A stretch of DNA of 64,000 nt from Lewinellaceae bacterium (GCA_020636435.1 JACJXX010000002.1:1488001-1552000), one strand, 5' to 3'; counted from the stretch's first letter, positions 34,011 to 43,745 are shown. Notes: generated by a model not told the origin, from the letters alone. A program made the numbers and translations.

Positions 34011-35168
34011 TTAGAAAGAAAGCTGCAATTGCACAGAAAGCACATCATTGTCGATGGGATTAATATCTTCGCTTTTCAGCGTATATTCCGCCTGAAGTTT
34101 AAAATCATGCCCCTTAAAGTAGTAATTGACGCCAATAGAAGTCCAGTCTATCTTGTCGCCAATACTTTCCGGATGGTCGTCGCCCGATTGGTCAAGCGTC
34201 TGGTAGCGAAGCGCAAGCTCTAATTTGGGCGTCACCAGCACCCCGCCTTGTACATACCAGCCGTCACCCTCTATGGTTCCTTTCCCATTGGTAGTCAATT
34301 TTTCCGAATACTTATCATACTCCGCCTCAAAAGACACCGGGCCAACGCCAAAAAACAGATCGGCGCCATAAGTGGAAACAGAAAATTTATCGTCGCCAAT
34401 TTCCGCTTGTGAGACGTGAGCAACATTAGCGCCCAGGGTCAGCCTGGTTTTTCCGTCCAGATAAGAGGAGCTGTAATCATCGTAAGACCCGGCCGGATTA
34501 GCCGGTTCCAAAAAATCGTAGGCGACACGCCCAACCCACATGGCCCCGTCGGATCGTCTCGCCAACGCGGCGTCTGGGTTATTGGCGAAGTTAAACCCTA
34601 AATTATCAAAAACGCCGGCCGAATAGGTTACGCGGCCTTCCAAAGGCCGGCCGTAGATGAGCGCGCCAATGGTATTGTCGGTTACCCCTATTCTCGTTAA
34701 GGCTTCCTTGATCTGGCTGCGGTCCATCAGCAACAATTTGGAATCGGAAGTAAGCGCATTCCTGGAATAGACGTCGTCCTCCAATCCTACGCGAAAGGTC
34801 AAATCGTTTCCAGCTACCGGGAAGGTAAACCAGGCGTGTTCCAACTGCATGTTTGGCGCTTTGTTAAACTGGCCGGTGCCATCCACCTTCAATTCGAAAT
34901 TGTAAGAGGCGATACCGTAAATATTGCCCTTGCCTTTAAAGCGCATTCTTTTAATGTAAAAATCGTTGTTCTTGTCTATCTGGTTGTTCTCATACCGGAC
35001 CTGCATGCGCACTCCGGGAATAAAGGTAAGGTTGCCTTTTCCGTCCGGGGTTACATGCTGCGACTGAGACCAAATCGGGCTGACGGACACCAATAAGGCT
35101 ATCGCTATGAGCAAGGGGCTGAGCATTCCGGAACGATTTTCATTTTTTTGTCCAATTAAGCTAGTCAT
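34011..35168 (-). CDS. Phosphate-selective porin (OprP/OprO type)
   Basis: 385 residues from the ATG at 35168. The signal peptide (LSPLLIAIALLVSVSPIWSQSQ) is followed by repeated amphipathic strands. The OprO/OprP pattern is visible in NLTFIPGVRMQVRYEN, DFYIKRMRFKGKGNIYG, FTFRV-like LTFRVGLED and a C-terminal strand ending in Phe (LSVQLQLSF), the outer-membrane insertion signal. It should form a trimeric anion channel; phosphate selectivity is a family trait and is not provable here. An upstream extension of the frame enters element B and was rejected. It lies 114 bp upstream of the phosphatase gene on the same strand. Confidence 0.85.
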   Translation of the reverse strand: MTSLIGQKNENRSGMLSPLLIAIALLVSVSPIWSQSQHVTPDGKGNLTFIPGVRMQVRYENNQIDKNNDFYIKRMRFKGKGNIYGIASYNFELKVDGTGQFNKAPNMQLEHAWFTFPVAGNDLTFRVGLEDDVYSRNALTSDSKLLLMDRSQIKEALTRIGVTDNTIGALIYGRPLEGRVTYSAGVFDNLGFNFANNPDAALARRSDGAMWVGRVAYDFLEPANPAGSYDDYSSSYLDGKTRLTLGANVAHVSQAEIGDDKFSVSTYGADLFFGVGPVSFEAEYDKYSEKLTTNGKGTIEGDGWYVQGGVLVTPKLELALRYQTLDQSGDDHPESIGDKIDWTSIGVNYYFKGHDFKLQAEYTLKSEDINPIDNDVLSVQLQLSF

Positions 35169-35243
35169 AACAAAGGGTTTAAAAGTGATTAATTCCTTAT
35201 TTTTTTGATTGTTAGCCATTTGTGGCAATCCGGTCATTCCCCC

Positions 35244-35459
35244 GGGTGCGATTCCCATTTGTACCCATGTAGCAGATAGCGTGGGGAAACGCCCCTAAAA
35301 TTCAGGGAAACACGGTTTCACAGTCCCCTTGCTCCACTGTTATGGAGCCTACGGCCTCAACAATGGAACCGGGAAACCATGTAACAGTACTTCGAGGGAA
35401 TAATTCCGGGTGTTTTCATGCCCAGAAACATAAGGGGGTACAAACTAGAATCGCACCCC
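35244..35459. repeat. About 216-bp element, family B, copy 2 (inverted relative to copy 1)
   Basis: The sequence matches the reverse complement of 22187-22399 almost throughout, with a few differences near the GTAGCAGATAG end and at TTCCGGGTGTTT. Ends are GGGTGCGATTC and GAATCGCACCC, perfect inverted repeats of 11 bp here. Confidence 0.88.
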
Positions 35460-35830
35460 ATTCCCCCTCTCCCTGGGCCGAAGCTTTGGCCTGCAAATGC
35501 CCACGGTGGAGCAAGTGCATGGCATAAGCGTTCGGCCAGGGATATCCCGCACTCTGCCACTCACGCCGGCGCCGTGCCTTAGCGTGGGCAATCCGGCCTG
35601 GGCGCCATGAGCAGCCAAACACAGGATCGCGGAGGAAAACCACCTAGTTCAGGCTTTTTCGTACTATTCGTATGTCTTGCCGGCCGCTTGCCGGCAAGCA
35701 ATAAAATGTCTGTGAATCAGCGGGCCATTTCGCCAACTTTCCAATGCATGTGATACAGCGTGTTGGGGATATGGACATCCCCAACACACTGTTATTCTAA
35801 TTGATCTGCAAGTTCGTTTCTATTCGATTG
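35460..35830. other. Spacer without recognised gene
   Basis: The sequence between element B and the RND pump has no convincing frame. It holds the hairpin at 35755-35792 and otherwise nothing I can name. Confidence 0.5.
35755..35792 (-). terminator. Strong hairpin behind the RND pump operon
   Basis: ACAG-c-GTGTTGGGGAT and ATCCCCAACAC-a-CTGT pair over 15 of 16 positions with a 6-nt loop, 39 nt past the pump's stop codon. There is no T-tract, so termination or mRNA 3'-end protection are both possible. Confidence 0.55.
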
Positions 35831-38800
35831 TTATTGAATAGATTCTCTTAGCCGATGGTGATCCGCCGCTGCAAAACGCAGGTAAAGAGAAGGAATCACC
35901 AGCAGGTTGAGCAAGGTAGAGGTGACCAGGCCGCCGAGGATGACCACCGCCATCGGCAGTTCAATCTCGTGTCCGGGCACATTGCCGGCCCAAACCAGGG
36001 GCACCAGGGCCAGGCCGGTAGTGGCCGCCGTCATCAGGATGGGCGCCAGGCGCTCCTGGGCGCCCCGCAGAACCAGCTCGCGGCCAAAGGCCATGCCTTC
36101 CTCCTGTTCGAGGTGCTGAAAGTGGTTGATCATCATGATGCCGTTGCGGGCGGCAATGCCCAGGATGGTCAGGAAACCCACCATCGAACCGAGGGAAATG
36201 ACGCCGCTGCCGAAGTAAGCCGCCAGCACGCCGCCAACCAGGGCCATCGGCAGGCACAGGAACGACAGCGTAGCCAGCCGCGTGCTCTTGAAAGAGGTAT
36301 GCAGCAGCAGGAAGATGCCCAGCAGGGAAAAGAACACATAAAGGTACATGTGCCGTTTTACTTTCTGCCGCTCCACGTGCTCTCCCAACACTTCAGGGTG
36401 ATACTCGTGGGGGAAACTGACTTCCGCCAGGGCGGCTTCCACATCGGCATGCACCGCGCCGAGATCGCGCCCCTTTACATTGGAGGCGACGTCGAGGCGG
36501 CGGGCCAGGTTTTCCCTTTTGATCACATTCGGAGTAGGTTGGATGGTGATATCCGCTATTTCCTTCATCTTTACATGGCCGCCGCCGGGCACGTCGATCA
36601 GCAGGTTCTCAATATCGGTGAAGCTGGCGCGCGCTTCGGGCACGCTCCACACATTGACGTCGTAGGCTTTCCCTTCCCGGAAAATGTCGCCCACTTCCTC
36701 GCCAGCCACTAAAGTGGAGGCAGCGCGGCGCACATCGCCGGGCTTAAGCCCGTATTGCTTGGCCTTTTCCAGGTCCACCCTGACCTGAACCTGGGGAATC
36801 TCCTCATTCAGTTCCACGTGCAGGTCGATGAGGCCTTCAATGCCTTCCAGTTTATCTCTTACTTCCCTTGCTTTGGCGCGCAACACCTCCAAATCGGGGC
36901 CGTAAAGCCGGATAACAATAGATTCGGATGTTCCGGTCAGCACTTCCCGAATCCTTTCTTTCAAATAAGTGAGCACATCGCGGTACAGGCCGGGGTAGCC
37001 GTCGACCAAAGTCTGTATTTTGTTTAAGGTTTCATCGTAATCGACGTCAGGGCTGACGCTGATCCAGTTCTCCCCGAAATTGATCCCTACGACCTCGTCC
37101 ATATAAAAAGCTTGCCCGATGTGAGCGCCGAAGTTGCGCACCCCGTCAATGGAGCGCAGCTCCTTGCTTCCCTGTATGGTGATCCGGTTCATTTCCGGCC
37201 AGGAGGTGCCCGGCTTGGTCACCCAGTGCATCAGAAAATCCCGCTCCTTGAAGGAGGGCAGCAGCGACTGCCCGAGCTGGGGCAGCACCAATAAACCCGC
37301 CAGTACGGTTATGCCAACTACGATGTAGGCACGGCGCGGTTTTTCGACAATGCCGGTGAGGACAGAATTGTAAACCCGGTGCAACCACTGCAACAGAGCC
37401 GGCTCGCGTTTGTGCAGCGGAGCATTTCGCAGGAGAATATAACTCATGGCAGGGGTGACCGTCAGCGCGACGACCAGGGAAGCCATAATGGCAATCGCAT
37501 AAGAAAAGGCCAACGGCTGGAAAAAGGCGCCGGATAAGCCCTCCAAAAAGAATACCGGGATCAAAGCGGCCACTTCAATCAATGTGGCGAAGATGATAGC
37601 GCCCCGAACCTCGATCGAAGCATCCAGAATGATCCTGAAGGCCGACACTTTGCTGCCTTCCGCCCGCGCCAGGCGCAGGCGCCGCATGATGTTCTCCACA
37701 TCTATGATGGCGTCATCCACTACGGCACCCAGGGCAATCACGAATCCCGCCAGGATCATGGTATTGATGGTCGCCCCCTGAAAGTAGAGCACCAGGGCCC
37801 CCGCCATCAGAGATAAGGGGATGGCCACGGCGCTGATCAGGGTGACGCGCCACTCGAAAAGGAAGACAAAAAGAATAAGGACAACGAGCACACAGGCAAT
37901 GAGCAGCGCCTCGCTCAAATTGTCGATCGACATGTCGATGTAGGTCGCCGGGCGGAAAATCTCGGTGTCGATGTCCACCCCGGGCAGGCCGGGCGCCAGC
38001 CTGGCAAGCGCGGCTTCCACGCCTTCGGTAATGTCTTTGGTGTTGCCCCAGGGCAGCTTTTCCACGATGAGCATCAGGCCAATGGAGTCGTTGATGATGG
38101 CGTCTCCGGCCATTTGCTGGTGGTCTTCCACAACCTCCGCCACATCGCTTAGCATAACCTTAACCCCGTTCCGGGTTCCCACCACGACTCTGCCCAGGTC
38201 TTCGGGCTTGTTGATGGGCAGAATGTTGCGGATGCCCATTCTCCGGTCGTTGGCCTCGATCCATCCGCCCGTGCCGATCATGGCGCCAGGGGAATAGAAC
38301 AACAAGCCGGCGTCGAGGGCGTCGGCAGTCGCCTCCATGACTTCATCGAGGCTGACGCCGTATTCCACCATCTTTTCCGGCACCACTTCCACGGCCTGCA
38401 GGCGGATGCGTTCGCCCCATATCGCCACGTTGGCCACGCCGGGCACTGCCAGTATGGCGTCGTTGAGCTTCCAATACGTGAGCATGGACAAGTCAATCAC
38501 CGACAGGCTGTCGGAGGAAATCCCGATCTTCATGCAACGGCTGGTAGCCGAAAGGGGCTGCAGCATTAGCGGAGGCGCGGCCCAGGTGGGCAGGGTTGGC
38601 GTGGCTGCCGCCATTTTCTCTGACACCAGTTGACGGGCGCGCATCAGGTCTGTGCCCGGTTCGAAGATCATCCGGATGGCGGACAACTGGGAAACCGATT
38701 TGGAGCGCAAAATGTCCAGCCCCGGAATCCCGTTGAAGGCTTGCTCCAACGGTACCGTAACCAGGGCTTCCACATCGCTGGACTCCAGCCCCAGGCAGAT

Positions 38801-38953
38801 GGTCTGCACTTCTACAATGGGCGGAGAGAACTCCGGAAAGACATCCACCGGCATTTCCTGGACCTGCTTGATGCCGAAGTACATCATCGCGCCGGCCACG
38901 GCGAGTACCAGGAATCGAAACCGGAGGCTCGATTTTACTATAGATCTTAACAT
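35831..38953 (-). CDS. Heavy-metal RND efflux permease, pump 1 (CzcA/CusA family)
   Basis: 1040 residues, the usual length for a 12-helix RND pump with two large periplasmic loops. The N-terminus (SLRFRFLVLAVAGAMMYFGI, then MPVDVFPEFSPPIVEVQT) is typical of heavy-metal efflux RND. The proton-relay helix near residue 412 reads ALGAVVDDAIIDVENIMRR. That DDAIIDVEN form resembles the NrsA-type (HME5) group more than the Cu/Ag (CusA) or Zn/Co/Cd (CzcA) groups, so nickel or a similar divalent metal is a guess. It starts 19 nt after the adaptor lipoprotein gene and is the last gene of the transcript. No outer-membrane TolC-type factor is in the window. Confidence 0.93.
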   Translation of the reverse strand: MLRSIVKSSLRFRFLVLAVAGAMMYFGIKQVQEMPVDVFPEFSPPIVEVQTICLGLESSDVEALVTVPLEQAFNGIPGLDILRSKSVSQLSAIRMIFEPGTDLMRARQLVSEKMAAATPTLPTWAAPPLMLQPLSATSRCMKIGISSDSLSVIDLSMLTYWKLNDAILAVPGVANVAIWGERIRLQAVEVVPEKMVEYGVSLDEVMEATADALDAGLLFYSPGAMIGTGGWIEANDRRMGIRNILPINKPEDLGRVVVGTRNGVKVMLSDVAEVVEDHQQMAGDAIINDSIGLMLIVEKLPWGNTKDITEGVEAALARLAPGLPGVDIDTEIFRPATYIDMSIDNLSEALLIACVLVVLILFVFLFEWRVTLISAVAIPLSLMAGALVLYFQGATINTMILAGFVIALGAVVDDAIIDVENIMRRLRLARAEGSKVSAFRIILDASIEVRGAIIFATLIEVAALIPVFFLEGLSGAFFQPLAFSYAIAIMASLVVALTVTPAMSYILLRNAPLHKREPALLQWLHRVYNSVLTGIVEKPRRAYIVVGITVLAGLLVLPQLGQSLLPSFKERDFLMHWVTKPGTSWPEMNRITIQGSKELRSIDGVRNFGAHIGQAFYMDEVVGINFGENWISVSPDVDYDETLNKIQTLVDGYPGLYRDVLTYLKERIREVLTGTSESIVIRLYGPDLEVLRAKAREVRDKLEGIEGLIDLHVELNEEIPQVQVRVDLEKAKQYGLKPGDVRRAASTLVAGEEVGDIFREGKAYDVNVWSVPEARASFTDIENLLIDVPGGGHVKMKEIADITIQPTPNVIKRENLARRLDVASNVKGRDLGAVHADVEAALAEVSFPHEYHPEVLGEHVERQKVKRHMYLYVFFSLLGIFLLLHTSFKSTRLATLSFLCLPMALVGGVLAAYFGSGVISLGSMVGFLTILGIAARNGIMMINHFQHLEQEEGMAFGRELVLRGAQERLAPILMTAATTGLALVPLVWAGNVPGHEIELPMAVVILGGLVTSTLLNLLVIPSLYLRFAAADHHRLRESIQ

Positions 38954-38972
38954 GATTTTTCTGTTTTAAAAG

Positions 38973-39428
38973 TTAATGGCCTACTTCATACTCCGTCCCG
39001 TACAACTCCGCCGCTCCTACGATCACTACTTTAGTGCCCACAGGCGGGCCTTCCAGCAGAACAGCTTTGCTGCCTCCTTCCACGAAATCGACTTTGATCT
39101 CATGGCGGACAAAATTGAGCGGTTCAGGATTGGTGTATACCCAGGTACGGCCCTGGATATCGTAAATCACTGCTGAGTAGGGTACTACCATCCGCAGTTG
39201 AGCTTCGCTGTGCGCGATCATCTCCTCGCTTACGGCGGTAGTCTGGATGCCGATCCGTTCGACCGCCTTTTCGGTCAGGGTCAGATGGCTGAGCTCGCTG
39301 CCTTCGATGTGCTCTACATGGGCAGGCTCGATTTTATGGTGAGGGCTCTCCTTCTCTTGGCAGGCCACGATTGACAGCGCCGCCAGGAGCAGGATAAAAA
39401 GCCCTGTTTTATGGTTAAAAGTTTTCAT
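38973..39428 (-). CDS. Minimal RND-associated adaptor lipoprotein
   Basis: 151 residues. The lipoprotein signal ends at Cys23 (LSIVAC), then comes a His/Glu-rich linker (QEKESPHHKIEPAHVEHIEG) that could bind metal. The remainder matches only the membrane-proximal half of membrane-fusion proteins: LTLTEKAVERIGIQTTAV, VPYSAVIYDIQGRTWVY, and a final beta strand with EGPPVGTKVVIVGAAEL. The coiled-coil hairpin and most of the lipoyl domain of a normal adaptor (350-400 residues) are absent. The gene is not obviously broken: it has its own start, signal and stop and lies 19 nt from pump 1. Either a reduced adaptor or an accessory metal-binding subunit. Confidence 0.8.
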   Translation of the reverse strand: MKTFNHKTGLFILLLAALSIVACQEKESPHHKIEPAHVEHIEGSELSHLTLTEKAVERIGIQTTAVSEEMIAHSEAQLRMVVPYSAVIYDIQGRTWVYTNPEPLNFVRHEIKVDFVEGGSKAVLLEGPPVGTKVVIVGAAELYGTEYEVGH

Positions 39429-39454
39429 TTCTTTTGTTTTTTCTGTTTACAGGT

Positions 39455-39500
39455 TCGAGGTTTGAAGTTCCAGGTTCGAGGTTCCAGGTTCGAGGTTCGA
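39455..39500. repeat. 7-bp tandem array (AGGTTCG/AGGTTCC)
   Basis: About six units alternate AGGTTCG, AGGTTTG and AGGTTCC in the 136-bp gap between pump 2 and the adaptor gene. AAACTTTGAACCTTGAACTTTGAACTTC follows at 39520-39548, so a second, inverted flavour of the repeat is present. Non-coding. Confidence 0.75.
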
Positions 39501-39564
39501 GAGTTGTTTCCCGGAACCTTAAACTTTGAACCTTGAACTTTGAACTTCAACCCTTCCCGCCCCC

Positions 39565-42500
39565 TCAATGAACCGGCACCGGTTCTACATCCAGTTCGAG
39601 CATCGCTTTTTCCTCCTCCATCACGTTGTCCGGCACTTTGCCGAACTGCAGATAAAGAGCGGGCATAACAAACAAGCTGACCAGCAGGGAACTCGCCAGG
39701 CCGCCCAGCATCACCAGAGCCATCGGGTGCAGCATCTCGAGCCCCGGCGCGTTGGCCATAAAAGCAAAAGGCAGTACAGCCAGGGCGGTGATGACCGTCG
39801 TCATCAGGATGGGGCCAACCCGGTCCTGGACGCCGCGCTGGACGAGATCGGGGCCGAAGCTTTCGCCGTCCATCAGCTCTCTGCGCTTGAAATGTTTGAT
39901 CAGCAGTACGCTGTTGTAGACCGCTACGCCCAGCACGGCCAACAATCCGGCCAGGTGGCCCAGGGTCAGGTTGCCGCCGGTCAATAGTACGGCCAGCATG
40001 CCGCCGGACAATGCTACCAGCAGGCTCGGGAAGACCACCAGGGCAAGGCGCCAGCTCCAGAAAGCGGCCTGCAGCAGCAGGAATATACCGATTAAGGCAG
40101 CGATGACGATGCCCATAACGCGGCGTTCCGCCTCTTGTATTTTCAGGAAGTCGCCGACCAGTTCAGCGTGGTATTCCAGCGGGAAATCAACCTGCGCCAG
40201 GCTGCGGTCGATGTCGGCGGCCAGGGTGCCGGTTTTGCCGTTCGGCACGCTAAAGCTGATATCCATGTAGCGGGAGACCTTATCGCGCTTGACGACAGCC
40301 GGATTCTCTTTTTCGCGGACAGAGGCTACATCTCCAATGCGCACATGGCCGCCATCCGGCGTATCAACCAGCAGGTCTTTGACCGTTTCAATGCTGCTGC
40401 GCACTTTGGGAACGCCCCAAACAACCACCTCGAATACCTTTTGCCCCTCGAACAAGCTGCCTACGCCAATGCCCGACAACAAAGTAGCAGCCGCCCGGCG
40501 CACATCGCCCGGTTTGATGTCGTATTGCCTGGCTTTCTCCAGGTCTACTTCGATTTCAATATTGGGCTCCATGGGCGGGTATTCTACCTTCGGTTCGGTA
40601 ATGCCGCTGACGCCAGAGATGGCTTTTTGCACTTCTTCGGCTTTTTGAGTCAGGATATCCTGGTTTTCACCATAAACCCTCACCGCATACAGGTGGGTGG
40701 TGCCGGTCAGCGATTTGTTCAGGCTCTGCCGCAGATAAGTCGTTACTTCGGTGGACATTCCCGAGTAGCCGTCAACGACCTCCTGAATGGAGGCCACCGT
40801 ATTGTCATAGTCGGCGTCTTCGTCTACGCTGATCCAGATTTCTCCGGCGTGAACATTGGACACCTTATCCGACATCACCGCGCGGCCGAGGTGAGCAGCC
40901 ACATTGGCGACGCCGTCGACGGTTCGCAGTTTGCCGATAGCTTCTTTAGTGATCCGGACCATTTCCGGGTGAGAAGTGCCGTAGGGAGCATCCCATTTGA
41001 CCACCAGGTCTCGTTCCTGCGGTATGGGCAGCCGCGGCCCCATATTGATCATGGACAAGGCCAGGATGCCAACCAGCGCCACGGCGCCCAGGGTGGCAAA
41101 GCCCATAACCGGCTTTTGGATGATGCGGGCAACACCCGAGCCGAAGGCAGCGCGCAGGGGCGCCAGCAGGGGCGATTGCCGGTAACCCGGATTGGATTTG
41201 GATAAAAAGATCAAACTCAGCGCCGGGGCAACGATCAGGGCAGTCAGCGTGGAGGCTGCCAGCGCCAGCAGGTAAGAGGTAGCCAGCGGCTTGAGAAAGG
41301 CGCCAGACACTCCTTCAATGAAGTATAAAGGCAGAGCGGCTAATACGAGAATCATGGTGGCGAAGAAGATTGGGCTGCGGATTTCAGTTGCCGCGTCGAG
41401 AATGATGCTGGCGGTCGTTTTATCCGATCCCGCCTCAGCTGCCTCATGCAGGCGGCGGCGGATGTTTTCCACCGTGCTGACGGCATCGTCGATGATGACG
41501 CCCAGGGCGACAATGAGCCCTGCAATGACCATCATATCAAATATCGTTCCGCGCATGTAGAGCACGTAAGCGCCGGCGGTCAGCGCCAGCAAGATGGATA
41601 CGAAGCTGACCAGTGCCGTGCGCCACTCGTAGAACAAGAGGAAGAGCAGCAGCAACACAATAACCAGGCCAGCGCCCATCGCAACGGAGAGGTTGTCAAA
41701 GGAAGCCTCGATGAAGTTGGCCGGCTGGTAAATCTCTGTATCAAAGGCGACGCCGGCCAGGCCGGGCGCCAGTTTATCCAGGGCGTTTTCTACGGCTTCG
41801 GAAACCTTTACCGTGCTGGCCCAGGGGAATTTTTCAACGACCAGCATCAGGCCGGGGCTGTCGTTGACAATGGCGTCTCCGATGAGGGGCTGGTGGTTCT
41901 CTACCACCGTCGACACATCCGCCAATGACATGTTGGGATGGCCGTGCAACGGGAGCTGCCCCAGTTGTTCTGGTGTTGAAATAGGCAGGACGTGCCGGAT
42001 GCCCAACCTTTGATTGGGCGTGTCGAAGAAACCGCCGGTGCCGGGTGTCGAGGAATTCAGGTAACTCAGGGGAGACACCCACAGGGCTTCCCCGGTGGTT
42101 TTGATCACATCGTGCAGGGTGGTTCCATTGTCCGCCAAAATTTGCGGATCGACCTGAACCTGCAGTTGCCGCTTGCGCTGCCCCCATATCGAAACGTTGG
42201 CCACGCCTTCCACGCCCATCAGGTAGGGCTGTATGGTCCAGCGGGCCAATACGGACAAGTCGATGAGGGAAAGCTCCTGAGAGCTCGGCGTCAGGCCCAC
42301 CTTCATGACCCGGCTGGTCGACGAATAGGGCTGAAGCATAACGGGCGGCTTGGAAACATGCGGCAGGGCATGCGCCTGGGTCATGCGCTCGGCCACCACC
42401 TGGCGCGCCACCATGGGGTCGGTGCCAGGCTCAAAAACGCAGACAACTCTGGACAGGCCAGGCATTGACTCTGACCAAATCTCGTCCAGGTAGGCAATAC

Positions 42501-42723
42501 CGTTGAGCAGGTCTTGTTCCAACGCTACCGTGAGCAGTTGCTCCACCTCATCGGCGGAGAGCCCGAGCGCTTCGGTTTGAACTTCCACATAAACGGGAGA
42601 GAACTCGGGGAAAACCCCCAATTGCATGTCGCGAAGCTGCGATATGCCAAATACGATCATGAGGGCTGCAACAGAGGCAACCACTAGCCTGGCTTGCATG
42701 CTAGACTTAATAATCCCACGCAT
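39565..42723 (-). CDS. Heavy-metal RND efflux permease, pump 2
   Basis: 1052 residues. The family features match pump 1: LGVFPEFSPVYVEVQTEALG near the N-terminus, FEPGTDPMVARQ, and the relay helix near residue 411, ALGVIIDDAVSTVENIRRR. The two pumps are clearly homologous yet divergent (an old duplication, not recent). The DD-x6-EN arrangement is shared, so both belong to the same unusual subgroup. As the first gene of the three-gene minus-strand cluster it is preceded by 1.5 kb without genes and a palindrome about 110 bp upstream. Two pumps with one short adaptor suggest either a heteromeric pump or two pumps sharing a partner encoded elsewhere. Confidence 0.93.
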   Translation of the reverse strand: MRGIIKSSMQARLVVASVAALMIVFGISQLRDMQLGVFPEFSPVYVEVQTEALGLSADEVEQLLTVALEQDLLNGIAYLDEIWSESMPGLSRVVCVFEPGTDPMVARQVVAERMTQAHALPHVSKPPVMLQPYSSTSRVMKVGLTPSSQELSLIDLSVLARWTIQPYLMGVEGVANVSIWGQRKRQLQVQVDPQILADNGTTLHDVIKTTGEALWVSPLSYLNSSTPGTGGFFDTPNQRLGIRHVLPISTPEQLGQLPLHGHPNMSLADVSTVVENHQPLIGDAIVNDSPGLMLVVEKFPWASTVKVSEAVENALDKLAPGLAGVAFDTEIYQPANFIEASFDNLSVAMGAGLVIVLLLLFLLFYEWRTALVSFVSILLALTAGAYVLYMRGTIFDMMVIAGLIVALGVIIDDAVSTVENIRRRLHEAAEAGSDKTTASIILDAATEIRSPIFFATMILVLAALPLYFIEGVSGAFLKPLATSYLLALAASTLTALIVAPALSLIFLSKSNPGYRQSPLLAPLRAAFGSGVARIIQKPVMGFATLGAVALVGILALSMINMGPRLPIPQERDLVVKWDAPYGTSHPEMVRITKEAIGKLRTVDGVANVAAHLGRAVMSDKVSNVHAGEIWISVDEDADYDNTVASIQEVVDGYSGMSTEVTTYLRQSLNKSLTGTTHLYAVRVYGENQDILTQKAEEVQKAISGVSGITEPKVEYPPMEPNIEIEVDLEKARQYDIKPGDVRRAAATLLSGIGVGSLFEGQKVFEVVVWGVPKVRSSIETVKDLLVDTPDGGHVRIGDVASVREKENPAVVKRDKVSRYMDISFSVPNGKTGTLAADIDRSLAQVDFPLEYHAELVGDFLKIQEAERRVMGIVIAALIGIFLLLQAAFWSWRLALVVFPSLLVALSGGMLAVLLTGGNLTLGHLAGLLAVLGVAVYNSVLLIKHFKRRELMDGESFGPDLVQRGVQDRVGPILMTTVITALAVLPFAFMANAPGLEMLHPMALVMLGGLASSLLVSLFVMPALYLQFGKVPDNVMEEEKAMLELDVEPVPVH

Positions 42724-42831
42724 AATAACTAGGTTTTAGTTAAATGTATAAACAATACCCTCCCTGCCTTCTTAACAAGAAGGGGCTGAATTTAAACTTG
42801 TAGTTTTTGGCGGTTTCGGGAAGTTTGGGCG

Positions 42832-42937
42832 TACAGAAAATCGCCTGAGAACAGCTTGAGGTTCGGAGTGGGCAATAGCCAGCTATGCTATTCCCGAACC
42901 TGGTATCAGGCTTGAAACAGTGCGATTTTACTGAATG
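42832..42937. repeat. Imperfect long palindrome upstream of pump 2
   Basis: The outer arms TACAGAAAATCGC and GCGATTTTACTGAA, middle arms GCCTGAgaaCAGCTTGAG and CaggCTTG-type, and inner arms AGGTTCGGagtGGGCAATAG and CTATtCCCGAACCT pair around CCAGCTATG. It begins about 110 bp upstream of the pump's start codon, so a leader RNA structure or a small mobile palindrome are both possible. Confidence 0.45.
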
Positions 42938-43486
42938 CTAATTCTGTGCTTTGCCTTTTCAAGGCCCCGCCAATTAGGCGACCCGGATAGCTGCATTGGA
43001 CAATTGTGCAATGTTCTTGTTCGCCGGCCGTATTCCGGCCTGCGCACCAAGCGACAAAATAGCGCCACTGTAATGGTAAAGTAGTGATCTCAGGTTCCTT
43101 AAACTACACTTCAAAGGCGCAATCCTTCGGGAGGGGGGGATAAATGAAGAACTGCGGGAACCTCAATGGTTCCAAACAAAGCGTACCTCAAGTGTCATCA
43201 CAGCAAACTTAACATCCTAATGGGGAAACGGGTGTCAACCTTCTGTGCCTAAGGAACAATGGACGTTTTTGGAAGATTATTTCACTTTTCGATGTAAAAA
43301 CTCAGTAGCAACTGCTACATCCAGATAAGAACCAGGGTCGTTTCGTTGAATCACAATCCTCGAGTACGTTTTTTCGGCTTCTGCGTTCGTTTTTTCGGTA
43401 CAGTATTATCCTATAAAGTAGAAAAGGATTCTTGAAGAAGAATAAATTTACTCGTTATTCAGTATCGAAGTTATTAAAAAAGATGT

Positions 43487-43549
43487 TAGTCAACAAATTA
43501 ATCGTGCATATTTTTAAAAATAAATTGTGATTTTTTGCAAAATGTTGAT
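43487..43549. repeat. AT-rich direct repeat, left copy
   Basis: GTCAACAAATTAATCGTG, then TAAATTGTGATTTTTTGCAAA, aligns with 47511-47571 (GTCAACAAAGTAATTGTG, then TAAATTGTTATTTTTTCCAAA) over about 62 bp with roughly three quarters identity by eye. Both lie in the same orientation and flank the AT-rich receptor gene. Confidence 0.65.
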
Positions 43550-43745
43550 TTTTGGGGGTATAAACTTTTCAAAATCACCATAACACTATTGTTTAAATAG
43601 CAATTATACATTAAAATAAAAGTAAAACTATAATAGTACATAGTAATAACCCCCCCCTTTTTTTTAACTATTTGGCCGCACTTCCGGCGGGCATCCACGG
43701 AAAAGTAGGCGTCGGCCGGCAAAAAAATGAACAGAAAGCCGATAA

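Larger units (their letters stand above)
42724..43745. other. Gene-free stretch upstream of the RND cluster
   Basis: About 1 kb without a credible frame on either strand. It becomes markedly AT-rich from about 43400. It contains the imperfect palindrome at 42832-42937, and at 43487-43549 an AT-rich repeat that recurs at 47511. Confidence 0.55.

Noticed and set aside
39455..39500. tRNA-like GGTTCGA strings
   Set aside because: They are units of a 7-bp tandem array; no cloverleaf can be built around them. No tRNA was found in the window.
42724..42937. NiCo (czcD) riboswitch in front of the metal pumps
   Set aside because: A palindrome is present, but I could not match the four-way junction consensus of that class.
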